Both the position numbers and the translations under genes were made by a program. Under the pieces are notes generated by a model. That model was given only the letters and a program-made list of their open reading frames with translations. It made no database searches and was not told the origin of the DNA. From Linyphia triangularis (taxonomy: Eukaryota; Arthropoda; Arachnida; Araneae; Linyphiidae), in assembly GCA_963978545.1 (NCBI GenBank), contig OZ021722.1, positions 8,895,401 to 8,959,400 on the forward strand: a DNA stretch of 64,000 bases, read 5' to 3'. Shown in pieces: positions 12,789 through 26,577 of the stretch; position 1 is the stretch's first letter, and every line of letters begins with the position of its first letter.

Positions 12789-14224
12789 CAGTAATATAGA
12801 GGACCGATTATCCGAGTTAATGTGGACCAAGACTAAACTCGGATAACAGGAAAACTCTATTAAAATGGAAATTGTAAACAAAATAAACCGTGTCGTTATA
12901 TTTTAACAAATAAAATTGTTATACAGATACATTCACATGTAATTCATATTATGATATTTAAAGAGTTTTTTTTTAACTTAAAGTCCTTATTTTTTTTTTT
13001 ATACGTTATTTTTTTTTTCTACAGCAAGGCTTCGTTAATGTTTCAGCAGGTAACAGATTCTGCTGACTATAGAAGTGAAAAAACGATGAAACATAATTTC
13101 TGGATTCCTCAACTTCCTAAACGTAGTGAAGTGTGTGATATAACATATTCAGTTTTCTTAAATGTTTGTGGGATCAAATTCAGAATTTTTTTTCGGTGGT
13201 TTTAAAAATGGAAAATATATATAAAAAAAAAAAATAAAAAAAAAAATAGAGGAGTGGATGTGGAACATCGCATAACTTTGAATTACACTATAATATTGGT
13301 CATTGCATTAAAATCTATGGTGTTATTTACTATTTTCATATTTTCACTCATTTAAATAAAAAATAGCCAGTACGACGACATTTTTGTCAATAACTTTTAC
13401 ATGGACAACCCCCCCCCCCCCCAACAAATTTGCGAACTTGGCGATGTTATTCAAATGACTTTACATTATGCTTTCTTGAGCGCCAAACAGAAAAAAATCA
13501 TTCGTTCGCGGGCGATGTCCAAGGGCAGAGAGCTCTGTGTTAGAGGCACTCGGTTTTCAACTTCTTTCGCTTTTAACGCATTTGTACTGGAATTTCGAAG
13601 GCCGGGACGATTAGAACACCTTAAGAGGCTTTAGCACAGAGATTTTAATCGAAATCGTTAGAGCCGTTTTTAGCAATTGATGAAAAACGTGATTTTTTCA
13701 TGATTTCAACCTTATGCGCATGCGCGATTTTGTCGAAAACCTTAATGGTAGATCCTATGGCCACCACTCACCCGCACACTAAATTTGAACATTGTAGGTC
13801 AATTTGTTTGAGGGTTATGCTGACCACAGATAGACATTTTTTTCTAGACCACTTTTTTGAAATCAGGATGTTCCAAAACGACGGAAAAGGGAGGGGGGGG
13901 GGGGGGAATAAGAAATAATCGTTTTTTTTTTTTTTTTTTGACTGAACACTATACTTTCATTACCCTATGTAAACATATGGGGAATTGAAAGTAAAAACGA
14001 TGAAACTTGATTCCCGGATTCCTTAACTTTCCAAATGTAGGGAGGTGTGATACCATAGATTTAGTTTTCGTAAGTGTTTGTGAGATCAAGTTCAGAATTT
14101 GTTTTCGTTAGTTTTAAAAATGGAAAATATGGAGTTAAAAAAAAAAATCATAATAAAAAAAAATAAAAAAATCTTTAATTATTATATAGTTCAAGCGGAA
14201 ACTCGGATAATTGGTGTTTTACTG
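12789..14224. mobile_element. Pogo/Tigger-like non-coding element, 1.4 kb
   Basis: Left end cagtaatatagaggaccgat and, from the right, cagtaaaacaccaattatcc; both contain attatccgagt, the kind of terminus seen in pogo/Tigger elements. Inside are two direct repeats of about 170 bp (13063-13235 and 13970-14130) on either side of a family E repeat. No transposase remains. Confidence 0.5.
13245..13892 (-). repeat. Family E interspersed repeat, copy (minus), inside the pogo-like element
   Basis: Same blocks in reverse, from gtggaacatcgca to gctgaccacagatagac, with an inserted poly-C run near 13410. Confidence 0.65.
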
Positions 14225-14664
14225 TATTTAGAATAAATAAGAATGGGTGAAGTTACATTTTTAACTTATTACTTCTTAATCTCCTGTCATCTATTTTGTT
14301 TTGTATTAATCAATATTCAATGGAAGTTTAAAGCACATAGTTTCCTAAGGAATGTCGAGTCCCAGAATATAGAAATACAAATTTTGAGACCAACAACAGG
14401 CTCAAAGCCCAACAGGGTTGGTCGAGTAAGAAAAAAGTAAGAATAGAATTTGCCTCTATAACGCAAAATACAGAAATTGATGAATGTCATGATAGAAGAT
14501 ACAGAATTTGTAGAATACAATATAGAAACACCAAAATTGTATATTACATAATATACCAAGATAATTGATTTTAACAAAATTAAAGTTATTATACCACATA
14601 CAATTCATAATTCAAAGAGTTACAGGATCATACATGCAATATACTATAGTTAGAGGATCATACA

Positions 14665-15575
14665 TCTATAATAAAACAAGCTGTGTGTCTGTCTATCTGT
14701 CTGTGGCTTTGTGGATCTATAGAAACCTATTTAAAATTGGAGTAGAGCTCTGAAATTTTCAGCATAAGAAGTTTTTATTTTGTAATTTTATGTATGTCAA
14801 ACAGAATGTTAAAATTTTAATTAGTTCTTTTTTAATTAATTAATTAATATATATGTTACAAAATGATATCTATTAGGGCTACAGCTCTGAAATTTTCAAC
14901 ATAAGTAGTTTTGGCCTTCTAATCGGACTTTTACAAAACAGAATTTTAAATTTTTATTTTGTTCTTTTTTAATTAATTAATAAACATTTTACAAATTGAT
15001 TACTAATAGTGCTACAGCTCTGAAATTTTCAACATAAGTAGTTTTGGCCTTTTAATTGGACTTTTAAAAAACAGAATTTTAATTTTTTATTTGGTTCTTT
15101 TTTAATTAATTAATAAACATTTTACCAAACGACTATTAATAGGGCTACAGCTTTGAAATTTTTAACATAAGTAGTTTTGGCCTTCTAATTGCTTACGTAA
15201 TAAACATAATGTTAAAATTTTAATTAGTTCTTTTTAATTAATTTTTTTAATTAATTAATATATATGTTACAAAATGATATCTATTAGGGCTACAGCTCTG
15301 AAATTTTTAACATAAGTAGTTTTGGCCTTTTAATTGAACTTTTAAAAAACAGAATTTTAAATTTTATTTTGTTCTTTTTTAATTAATTTTTTTAATTAAT
15401 TAATAAACATTTTACAAAACAACTACTAATAGAGCTACAGCTCTGAAATTTTCACCATAAGTAGTTTTGGCCTTCTAATGTCACGAATGACAGATTTCCG
15501 CAACGCGAGCCCTCACAGCTAGCTAAAATATTGCCCATGTTAAAATTTCGTAGCGAAGCGCGGGTATTTAGCTAG
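14665..15575. mobile_element. Helitron-like element with internal minisatellite
   Basis: Starts TCTATAATAAAAC followed by gtgtgtctgtctatctgtc and ends gtatttagCTAG, consistent with the TC...CTRR termini of Helitron/Helentron non-autonomous elements. Between them are about six tandem units of 133-145 bp, each with tacagctctgaaattttc and taattaattaa blocks. Terminal hairpin not established. Confidence 0.5.
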
Positions 15576-16284
15576 CACAATATAAAATAGCTACAGGATC
15601 ATACATGATAATACAATACAATATACAAACTTGAAACAACGTTTGACAATCATATTGGAAAAATACAATACACGATGTAGGCTGACAAAGTTTATAGAAT
15701 CCAGCAATACACAAATATAAATATCCTTTTCATCACTAAATAACTAAATAAGTACACTGAGTTCGTATGCAAAAAATCCACCCAATGATTTACTTGAAAG
15801 GTTAGATAACAGCTTCATAGGGCGTTAAACAATTTTCGCAAACAAAATTAAAATAATACGTGCCAAACGTTTCACTGAGTGCTTATTAGAAATGAAGTCT
15901 GGCAATTTCTGGTGTTAAATTTCATCAGCCCTATCATTAGGATAATCAGCATTCACTTTCAATTTAATAAAATATTTAGGCCTGAATAATTTCGTTATTT
16001 TTAGAAACGGTATTACCCTACGTCATGTATTTTTTAATTTCGTGAGGTAAATTTTTTCCAGTGTGTTAGAAAGTCGGGGGGATTTAAATAAGGACCAATT
16101 TACGTTTTTTTATGTTCGTTTCCGATGAACTTATTTTTTTCTCTAAAGAATTATTATATTTTCACTTGCTACTTTCAATTATCCTGTATGTAATATAGGG
16201 TAATGAAATAATTGCATCCTGTCAAATAAAAAACAAAAAAAAAACATCTGATTTTTTTTTTTTTTTTAATTTCTTCTCGTTTGG
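15576..16284. other. AT-rich intergenic DNA
   Basis: Begins with short direct repeats (caggatcatacat) that also precede the Helitron-like element at 14626-14664. Nothing else recognised. Confidence 0.45.
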
Positions 16285-16940
16285 GAACGGGAAAAGTTCA
16301 AAAAAGTGGTTTAGAAAATGTCTGTTGTGTGTGTGTCTGTGGTCAGCATACTTCCTAAACGGATTGACCTACAAAGTTCATTTTTTTTTTGTATACGAGA
16401 TAGTGGTACCCATGGGGACCTGTCATTAAGATTTTCTTCAAAATTGCACAAGCGCGTAAGGTAGCTGCCATTGAAAAATTTATGTTTTTCAGCAATTGCC
16501 AAACAATGAATCTAACGATTTTCATCAAAATCGCCGTGGTAATGCCTTTTAAGGTATCTTAATTGTCATCACATCCAATGTCATTAGCAATTTTTATAAA
16601 AATACAATAAAATGGTAAAAAGTTAGACAATGAATGTCTTTTACCTACCAAAGCTCGTATGGCCCACCAACGACTATTTCTCCTCTTTTTCACTTACAAG
16701 AAAGGAAAATGAAATATTTATCGAAAAGATATCGCCAATTTCGCCATTTGGTGGTGTTTCTGCCTAAGTAATATCGCTATATTGGCCTATTTTTTTTTTT
16801 TTTTTTTTTAAATTAAAGGACGTATGTAAACGAAAACAGTAAATTACACCAATATCTAGCAAATTTTAATGCAGTGACCAGTATTAAGTGTAACTGAAAG
16901 TTGTGCGATGTTCCATACTCGTAGTTTTTACTCTCCATCT
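16285..16940 (+). repeat. Family E interspersed repeat, copy (plus)
   Basis: About 650 bp repeat recognised by conserved blocks: gtctgtggtcagcata, gacctacaa.gttca, gcgcatgcgcataagg-like, aatgcctcttaaggtgt, and the end tgcgatgttccacacccctag. Occurs in both orientations along the window. Confidence 0.65.
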
Positions 16941-17078
16941 TGAATAAAAGTAAGTTTTTTGATTAATACTTTTGTGTGAAAAGAGAAAAGATTGGTTGTA
17001 TTAAGGATTTTATGGCACTAGAGCTACTCAAGCTCGATAGTATGCTGGGATATTGTTAGAATTCCAGCACTGTATAGC

Positions 17079-17256
17079 TTGGTTGTTTTCAGATTATCTG
17101 GCACCGTCAGCAACACGAGGGCTATAATGAGCCGAAACATTCGTCATTAGACAAGCCAACATACATTTACAAACACCCATGCCTTACACGGGACTAGGAA
17201 CCCGCAACCTCGCGGCCTAGAAGCTAGCACGCTAACCACTATACCGTTTGGTCGGC
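17079..17256 (-). mobile_element. tRNA-derived SINE, copy 3
   Basis: Full-length copy with tRNA-like head at the right end. Target duplication cactgtata at 17068-17076 and 17258-17266. Confidence 0.85.
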
Positions 17257-17266
17257 TCACTGTATA

Positions 17267-18032
17267 TAGCCCTCGTATATATATTCGAACATTACACCCC
17301 AAACTGCCATAACTTTCCAAATTAGGAAACCGATAAAAAACAACAAAAAAAAAAAAAAAAAAAAAAAAACAGCTCTAATATCTCAATGAGAAAATAAACA
17401 TTAAAAAAAAATTCTATTTGGGAAAAATGAATACTAAATAATCCGCCAGAGACATCGATGACTTTCCATCATTGATTCAGACACCTGGGAATCTTCGAGC
17501 AAGACCAATAAAGTATTCTTTTCTTCGAACTGGGAGCTGTTTTCTATTTTTAAGCTTCGCTTCGTGTATTCTGAGCTGTCATCAACAAAGGAAGACATAG
17601 CAAAGGTTTCCGTCTTAGCCCAACAAACCATCAATGATCCAAAACCTGCTATTTCCGTGCGGAAAAGCTGTTTCAACGGAACTCGGTTTTCCTCGCATGA
17701 ATTTGAAGATGTTAGGAGTTGATTGTTGGTCGAAAAATGCAGGTTACTTCTTGGTGTTTACCTTCTTCGTCATTTCTTCTCTGAACGAATATAAATATTT
17801 TAGCATTTTAAAAGCCTTCAAGAAGGATTCGTTTTGAGTTAATCGTTTGAAAACCCGTGTTCGTTTAGAACATCCATATTTAAAATGTACGTATTCAATG
17901 TATTCTAACTTTTTTTGTACAAAATACTCTTTCGAGTGAGGGGAAAAAAAAAAGTCTTATTTTCCAATGTTCGCAAAGTTGGGGTAGTTTTTCATCAATG
18001 TATGTATTATAAAATGCAAATTAAAAAAAAAC
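17267..18032. other. AT-rich intergenic DNA
   Basis: Poly-A runs and unclassified sequence; the minus-strand frame at 17434-17676 has no recognisable domain. Confidence 0.4.
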
Positions 18033-18330
<298 letters not shown>

Positions 18331-20320
18331 TGGAAATAGATATCAGGAACCTTTGGAAGATGCTCCACTATCTCGGGTAGTCTACCCGATTACTTTGCTG
18401 TTTCATGTGGAATAAACCAAATTACAAAGTTCGAGGAGAAGATACTCACTTAAAATATATATTTTTTTAATTTTACGTATAAAAAACTTTAACTGCAAAA
18501 AATATTTTCTTCCTAGTAATGTACAAAAAAAACAATCCAATCTCCAATTTCGTTTGTTTTACCACAATGACTGTTTTTGGGTTACTTATAATTATTTTGC
18601 TTTGAATTTATCCGCGCTTTTAACAAAAGACGGGGGAAAAAAATGACGAAAAAGAAATGTGTGAATTTTGTTGAAAATTTCCTTTTATATCAGAGATGAA
18701 CTTTCATTTTTTTTTTTTTTTTTTAAAGAACTGTCATCGTTATCCGAAGATTCTAGTTTAGCAGTTCGTTCCTGACAGGTATCTGACATTTTCCTAACGC
18801 ACAGAGTAAGAGAAATGCAATGGAGTTATTTCTTTAGTAAATCGGATTAGTCTACACTGTCAAGTATATTTTAATCGATAGTTCTTCTAGAGCGTAACAA
18901 TAACATTTCTGTGGGGGGGGGGGGGAGTTTTCAATCAAACACTAATACTTTGTTCCTGTATTTCTATGCATAAAAAACAACAGAGCCTTCTCATTCCATA
19001 TGTGACGTGTCATCAATGTTTGTGCAGTTTCTGTTTGATTAATGAATTTATTCAAAAGATACACATTAAAAAAGTTAATACACGCTTTATGAATGCTATA
19101 TTCGTAATTTGAGATCAAGTAGCTGCTATCTTCAGTATCGATACGGACATGTAGTACACAAGTTACCGACTTGATGTATGCTGTGCAACAAAAGGAGAGC
19201 ATACGCATGTAATGTATTTTCTTTAGTTCTTCCTTTTCTGTTCTTCTACACCTTTTTGACAGAATTTAACGCTTTATTTTTTTCACCCTCTCCAAGCGTC
19301 ACTCCCCGCTCCTTCCTTCCTCGTCTCTAGAAATAAATTCTTGTTATTCGACCACGACATGCTTCTTAAGACTGTCTAAAAAGTCTTATTCAAAAGATAC
19401 ACATTAAAAAAGTTAATACACGCTTTATGAATGCTATATTCATAATTTGAGATCAAGTAGCTGCTATCTTCAGTATCGATACGGACATGTAGTACTGCAC
19501 CGTTACACGCATATCAAACATTTGTGAGGATTACATTCAAAACTAGATCTACATATATGTATCATAATAAATAATATGATTCATAATACATCTACATAAA
19601 TGTATCTTTTGAATAAATACCATTAATTGCATTTTGCGTATTAAAGCTTTCGAAGCATTCGTTTTGAGTTACTCAGTATATGGAAATTTGGGAAAAAAAT
19701 AATAATCTGAAAATTGAATTCAATACTAGGAAAAGTAATATTTTTAGGCGTGATGGACAAACATCATTATCCATTTGATTTTATTAGGTATTTACGATGT
19801 AAAATACATCTCTACGTAGCACAAGCACAATGATTTTTTGTAATGCTATGAGAGTTACAAATCCGTTATTTATTTCAAAGTTTTTGGACCTATCAGCTAC
19901 TTTAGAGCTATACGGTAGGCTTACTCTGCCTGAAAAGTAAACTAAAAACTTATTATTTGGAGATTATGTACAATTATCGTTTCTGATTCATTTATAATGA
20001 AACACCATGATGCCGAAGAATGTAGATAATAGGGGTCTGATCCCCCAAAAAATTATCCTTCTGGTAAAGCGAAAGAGGTAGTGGAAAGGAAAATTAACCA
20101 TACATTCAGTGAGATTGAATTTCGAAAAGATAGTCGAATTCCATTTTACCTTCTAATACACTGTGGTTCGCTTTCAATTAGCTATCTCAATAATCGATTC
20201 AGAGGTCAATTTGTATCTACAATGCTCAACAAAATAGTTTTTTTGGTCGTGCATATGACGCCGCTTTAAAATTTCTGTGAACAGTTGCATAGTGAAATGG
20301 TGCGCATGATTCTATATTAT
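18331..20320. other. Intergenic DNA, no gene recognised
   Basis: Only the 110-bp direct repeat pair stands out. Confidence 0.5.
19048..19495. repeat. Direct repeat pair of 110 bp, 338 bp apart
   Basis: 19048-19157 and 19386-19495 differ at one base (ttcgtaatt versus ttcataatt). No coding content; looks like a recent local duplication. Confidence 0.85.
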
Positions 20321-20676
20321 ATCATTCCCTATTCTCACTATGTTAAATTCTTTTAGCACAGTGCAATTAGAAACTTCCTTACATGAAACCTTGAAATTTG
20401 GTGGCATAGCGTCTAATATATTTTATTTTATATTTGAAATCTTTACGTCAATGCATATGCGGTGGCTTCTCCTGGCTTTGTTTTTGGCTATTTTAATTTT
20501 TATTTACAATAGATTGACATTAAATGAAAACAACTTATGTCATTTCATAAAGTGATCTTTTTCGTACCTACTCACCAAATTTCAACGTTTTATAGAAAGT
20601 AGCATCTAAATGCACTGGGCTAGAAGATGGTAACATAGCGAGTATAGGGAATGATCCCTTCCACGCTTCCTCTTAA
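20321..20676. mobile_element. TTAA-type element (family B), copy 2
   Basis: Right end complete (gcttcctcttaa, TTAA at 20673-20676); left end begins at atcattccctattctc, so the outer left terminus is lost. Confidence 0.7.
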
Positions 20677-22864
20677 GAATTTCGGAACAGAAACGCAGGG
20701 GATGGGTTGTGTATACGATACTTAGCTTTAAATACATAGTTGTAAACAGTGGCGCAGTGAAAGGTCACATATTCTCTGCTTCCCCTACCCTTTCACTCCT
20801 CCACTTTTCAGAGATCTTTATCGTCTAGCCTATGTTCTTACGAGAATTAGCTCCACACGTGGCAATTCCCTCAAGGGACTTTTAACACAGGCGATTGCGT
20901 GACTATTATTAATTCCTTATGTGCGACCGCGCTTTTAATTTCGAACGCGGACCTTTCACTTTACTTCCGCAAATGTCAGTCCTTAACTGTGAATGATGCA
21001 TATCAGCACACTTCATTTGGCTTAGTGCCTTTTAATAGACAAAATGCACGGGGCTCCCCAAAGATCGGGCGTGGACCACTGACAATTCATACGTCTGCAA
21101 CAGGTGGGGGGTGGCCAATGCTCTTTTGGAAAAGCCCCGCTGTGTGTTGGTGGTGAGTTGACATTAGGCGGTACAAATATATGAGCCACTAAATATTTCC
21201 GAGTAATGTTCCAGTGGTACAGTAGAATATGTCCGTTGTGGTATTATGTACAAAATTTTTTGGTGGATGTATGCTCAGTTTGCTTGTTTGATTTAGCTCT
21301 GGGGGTATGTATAAATGTATTATTCTTTACAAATAACTGTATTTATTTTAAAGGTTCCATGCGACAGATACAGACAATACTGATATTGTCTAAAAAATGT
21401 ATTTTTCTTTTTTGGAATAGTTGGTTTCTAAATGTCAGACTCTTATATTCCAATCAGAATACTCTAATATTCTCATCGAATTCCACAATGTTCTCATTGT
21501 AAGATTCTAAATTCTGGGTTGCAATTCTCTTTTTTAACGCTTTGCACTACAGTTTGTTAAATTTACAATTTGAGAATCATAAAAGCTTTTTCTGACATTA
21601 TAAATATATTAAATATATTTTGACGTATGCATAACTGACCAATTACACATTTTAGAAATATAATTCCCACCCCAACGAAGTTATTCTCAAATGCCCCGAA
21701 TTTTAATTTGTTGAAAGTTCGAGCCAACAAGTAATTCTGGGGGGAGAGGGGGGAAACCCTCACAAATACTCTTTTTCAATATTTGTGTCTGCTTGCTTGT
21801 TAAATTGCTGGTATTTCAATAACCCGAATATGTAATAAAGAAATTTGAAAGTATTCCTACGCTATTACCTATCGACGCGACGTTGAGAAAAAAAAGTTTT
21901 TTTATTATATAAAAATTATGTGTATGTATCTTTGTGTGTCTGTGATCAGTTTTTCTCAAGAATAAAATGTGCTACAATGCTCAAATTTGGAATACAAGTA
22001 TGTAGTACCCATTCGGTGTGACAACAAGGATTTTGTCAAAGTGAGTTTACTTAAAATGTAATAATATGTATAAAAAAAACCCCAAAAAACCGAGCAATTA
22101 TGAAAAAATCCTCGACAAACAATACACGTCCTGCCAGAAAAAGCACCAGGTTAACCGGATTCAGGAAGGAATTTAAGGAAACTGTGTAATTGTATTTGCT
22201 TGGCGCCTGACATTTTTTATGCAATAATTTTCTCTTCGCTTTTCATCATTTCGTCATATTATACATGCATTTTTTCTCAAATTCCTGTAGTAACAAAACA
22301 CATTGCATCTCTATTTTTTCTAGAAAAAAAAAATAAAAAAAATTGAAACCTTAGCAATAAAAAAACATTCTTATTAAATATGCTACTACAATTTTGAGCA
22401 AATAAGTTTTGTTCTACAAAATGTTTATTCAAAGTATTTCAGTTCAGGAAGAATTGGAAATGTTCTTGTGATATCCAAGAATAGGTGAAAGTTTTATTTT
22501 TTTTATATATTACATTCAATTTAGTTTGTTTCTTTGTGTGTTTGCTGCGGACAAATCTTTGAAGCGCTATTTTATTTGCCGTTATCCAATATGGAGCTGA
22601 AACTTAGCATATGCATATTGACTTGTAGATGACAAAGCATTCTATCAAGTTTTGGGTCTGTCATCAGTATGCCGCATTTACACACACTTCTATTACCGCA
22701 TCGGGGAAGGCTAGTTATCCTACCTGCCATTATCCAATCGAGAATCGAGATGAAACATGGAAGATACACTCGTTGTTGATGACAATGCATCCTCATGCTC
22801 TGGAGGAAAAAAAAGAAATAAGTCAAATGCACGAAATCGATGTCCCCCCCCCGTAGTGGTCAAA
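20677..22864. other. Intergenic DNA with repeat fragments
   Basis: 21880-22060 (gtgtgtctgtgatcag...) and 22490-22830 look like fragments of Helitron-like or family E type repeats. 20890-21160 is less AT-rich but has no recognised product. Confidence 0.4.
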
Positions 22865-23478
22865 CCCATAGACTTATTATTATCAATAGACCGCGCGTTC
22901 CCACTTCAATTATACAACGAGAATGAAACCAAAATGAATCATATGAGTAGGGACTTTTTGGCAGATTTGGCGGGTTTCTCCTCATTCAGGTGATAAACAA
23001 AAACATATTTATGAGTGTACTGTAAAACCTTAACTAAATAGAAAATTTAAAAAATAGCACTTACTTGTGAAAGGTTATTGAGCCTCCTTTCTGGAATTTT
23101 TCTTTGCAACCAAATGCAGAACTATTTCACCATTTTTCTTGTATTCACGTACTTTCCGTCAGACGTATTTCGGCGTTTTCCATTGGAATGAGTGTTTTTT
23201 TTTATCTTCTTCGTTCTCCTTCGTCTATCAGTCACGTGGTTTTTAATTTGGTTACACGAGGTTACTCTAAACATGCGACCAGCAATTTAACATACAAGAC
23301 AACTTCGTCGTAAAATTAATCCTTTATCTAATAATCTTATTATCCTTTATCGCCTGAGTGAGGAGAAACCCTCCAAATCTGCCAAAAAGTCCCTACTCAT
23401 GTGATTCATTTTGGTTTCATTCTCGTTGTATAATTGAAGTGGGAACGAGCAGTCTATTGATAATAATAAGTCTATGGG
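22865..23478. mobile_element. MITE, 614 bp with about 130-bp terminal inverted repeats
   Basis: Left end cccatagacttatt ... gcagatttggcgggtttctcc, right end the same in reverse (23348-23478). The flanks tcaaa (22860-22864 and 23479-23483) may be a target duplication. The interior has no recognised coding sequence. Confidence 0.75.
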
Positions 23479-23483
23479 TCAAA

Positions 23484-24976
23484 CCCTATGAAAACTTGAT
23501 CTGAGCTCAAAATCGCTCAAAGAAATTGCAAATGCACAAAGCATACAAAGGATTTATATTAAAAACTTTGTTTTTATGGGTTAATTTTTTGAGGAAATTA
23601 AATTTTTAGAAAACCTACCTTTCTTAGTAAGAGGCAAAATTTTTACAACGGATCATGCATACACCAACGATGGTTTAGAATGCGAATATGATAAGTATGT
23701 TACTTATGAACATTATTATAGAAGCTATTGTTAAAAAGAAAGTTTTCATTTACAATTAGTGAAATTTTTTTTAATTAAAAGAAGGCGTATCTGTCCTATT
23801 AAAAATACTAAGAAAACATTATAAAAGTATTGACAACTGTTTATATTAACATTAACCACTTTATAAAATGAAGAAAAGTCAGGTGCGAAGCAAATAAAAT
23901 TACGAGTTTTCAGTAAAGAGATATTTCGCCTACGAATCCAGCGAACCTTATACAGGCTTCGCTCAGAAATAAATATACCACGACTTTTTCTGGCTGAGCT
24001 TTGAATGTTTTTGCGTGGTGAGAACCTTATTATACCAGTAGTGTTTTTTGTTGTTGTTATATACATAATTAATTTCACTCGAAGCTTAAACTGCAGAAAT
24101 ATGTATTTGTAAAAATCTTAAGTTATGTAGTATTCCTGTGTCGAATCATTCAGAAATTATGATATAGCCCAGTTGAAAAGTGTGTAAAAGTGGCTTAAAA
24201 GTGAGAGTGGATTCAACTTGTTGACGATCACAGTACTTTTTCTATCCGAAGGAAAAGTTCCGTTTCCTCTTCACGAAGAAGGTGCGATATGATCGTCTAC
24301 CTTCCCGAAATGTAATTAAAATGAATAGCTACTAAATGTTCCACCAGAAGATGACTAATGATTTTTAAATGGATCTTCTTACAGTACTAATTGGGAACCT
24401 GGTCACGTGCCAGCATTGTGCGAATTCATCTCCTGTAATTTTTTTCAGTCTCACCTCAGAAAGTAACGAACAAGAATTTGTTTCAGAACTCAAATGCCTG
24501 AATGCATACAGCCATAGTTTCTTAAAATGAGATAAATTAATTTAAGAGGATGCGGCTTTTCTTTTTAGAAGTGTTTTTATAAAAATCCGGGGCTTTGTAA
24601 GTACATATTTTCTATCATATTCAAGGTTAAATATTGGCGCATTTGTCGTCGCAAATATCAGAAGTAAAATTATGCTGTGTTTTTTTTATGATGCATCAAA
24701 ATCTAAAACGTTCTACTTTGCACAAGAACAATGTGTTGTTGAATTTTGTGGAAGAGATAATGTTCTTCTGCACATTTTAGGGGGATTTAATTTAGGATGT
24801 TTTATATCAATTTTCCCATTAAACTTCGTTTTATAATAAGACGATTTTGATTTGTAGATAATTGCAATTGAGTGTTTCACTTGCATTAGAAAAGGTTTCA
24901 GTTAAAAAAACCATTACAGTTATTTTAAGGAGTCAGTACAGGAAATTTTCCAAAATGTTGGTTATAATTATAAAGG
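23484..24976. other. Intergenic DNA, no gene recognised
   Basis: A 110-codon minus-strand frame (23746-24078) has no family signature and AT-driven codon use. Confidence 0.45.
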
Positions 24977-25314
24977 AATAAGTTGCAGAACAAATTTCTA
25001 ATGTTAATTATCAATGTTGTGCTGCAAGTTGTATTGTATATTGTAAACCTATTATTTAGAAAGTTTATGTTAAAATAATTCATAGAAGAAGAAAAAAAAA
25101 AAAAAAAAAAAAAAAACTCATTTCAAGTACTTTCCATTTCAAATACAGGGAACGTTTTAATTTTGAATAAATTTAATCCATTAATGAAAAGGATTAATTT
25201 ATTGCTTACATCATTAATCAACCAACATTAAGACATTTTTGATACACTAACAATTATACTGGTTTACAGGCAAAGGCAACTATATACACTTTTCTAAAAG
25301 AGACTAAATGGAGA
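24977..25314 (+). repeat. Segment duplicated into SINE copy 4
   Basis: About 338 bp, including a poly-A run near 25090-25115, repeated almost identically at 28306-28647. No terminal inverted repeats or coding frame seen. Confidence 0.85.
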
Positions 25315-26569
25315 AACAAATGTAGTTTAGGGCATTTGGAGAACAGAAAAATTGCCAAAATTAAAAATGCAGTAACTACAATAAAATTAAAACATAAATA
25401 ATAACATTAAAACTAAATTGAAATATAAATACTAATAATAAAATAAATAAAATTAAAATATAATTTAAAACAAAATTCTCATCCTGAAAAAATACTCCAG
25501 CAAATAAAATTCCGCCAAACAAAGGTCCTACGCTACACCTGTACCTAATTGGATTATCATATCTAATAACTTTCAACGCATATCATTACTCACTTCAAGA
25601 CCCGAACTAAATTGTTGTCGCAAAAAATGCTCATATGAAAACTAGTGCTAATGGTGCTATTAATGAGTTTAATTTAAAACGGGCCCTGTTAATGATTCAT
25701 AAAATTATCATATTTATGTATTGGTTGCACCTTAATTATTATGTAAACATAATTTCCAATAAGATATGGATTTGATGGTTGGTTGTAGTCGAGATTTTCT
25801 CGTTCAAGAGTTGCACAAATGCCATACTGCGCTGGAAATATCTAAGGGGAAGTGGGGGGGGGGGGGGAAGCCTACCGGGAAGACTTTTAAGTCGAAAATA
25901 CCCCGCTTTGGCATTTTAAATAAGGAAAAATCTGGAAAACTTCTCCAAGGCAGACCGACAGCAAAAACGAGTCTGTCTGTCTATTTTCAATTGAATACCC
26001 CGGGAAAACTGAAATTATATTAAATTGTTATATTAATAGAGAGAAAAAAAAAAAAAAAAGAAACACCCAATATTCCTACCTGAATCTCATTTTTTTTTTA
26101 AAATGCTGCTTACAAATGAAACATACTTGTAAGCCGATTTGCAACACTTGTAAGAGTCCAACTTTGCAAAAATGAAGGAAAAAATCCTGTCAAATTCCAT
26201 AATTTGCAAACATTTTTCTTCAATATTTTAATTAATTATTATTATTATTTATTAATTAATTATTATTTAATTATAAAATTATTATTTAATTAATTATTAA
26301 ATACATTTTAATTTTAGGCAAAAGTATAATTTGTGTGTGGTGGGGTGGGGGGAAGGGATCTAATTTGGATTAGAAAATAGCTCCAGAACTGAAAAAAAAA
26401 CTGATTTAGTTTGTTTCACTTATAAGCTGAGGATTAAAATGTCTTGTTTTACAAAATGAGTCAGCTTTCTTTCTAACTGAAACAGACACAATTCGTCCCA
26501 ATGAAAAGTGCTTGATTTGAGGTATTAAATATGAATATTTGTGTTTTTAAATTCCGAGTCAAGCATTGC
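25315..26569. other. AT-rich intergenic DNA
   Basis: Low-complexity taat repeats at 26225-26310 and G runs near 25855 and 26340. No gene. Confidence 0.5.
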
Positions 26570-26577
26570 GACGGAAG

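Noticed and set aside
20749..21100. Possible further hAT-like element starting cagtggcgcagtg
   Set aside because: No convincing matching right end or 8-bp duplication was found.
23746..24078. 110-codon minus-strand frame
   Set aside because: No domain, splice context or codon bias; AT-rich chance frame.
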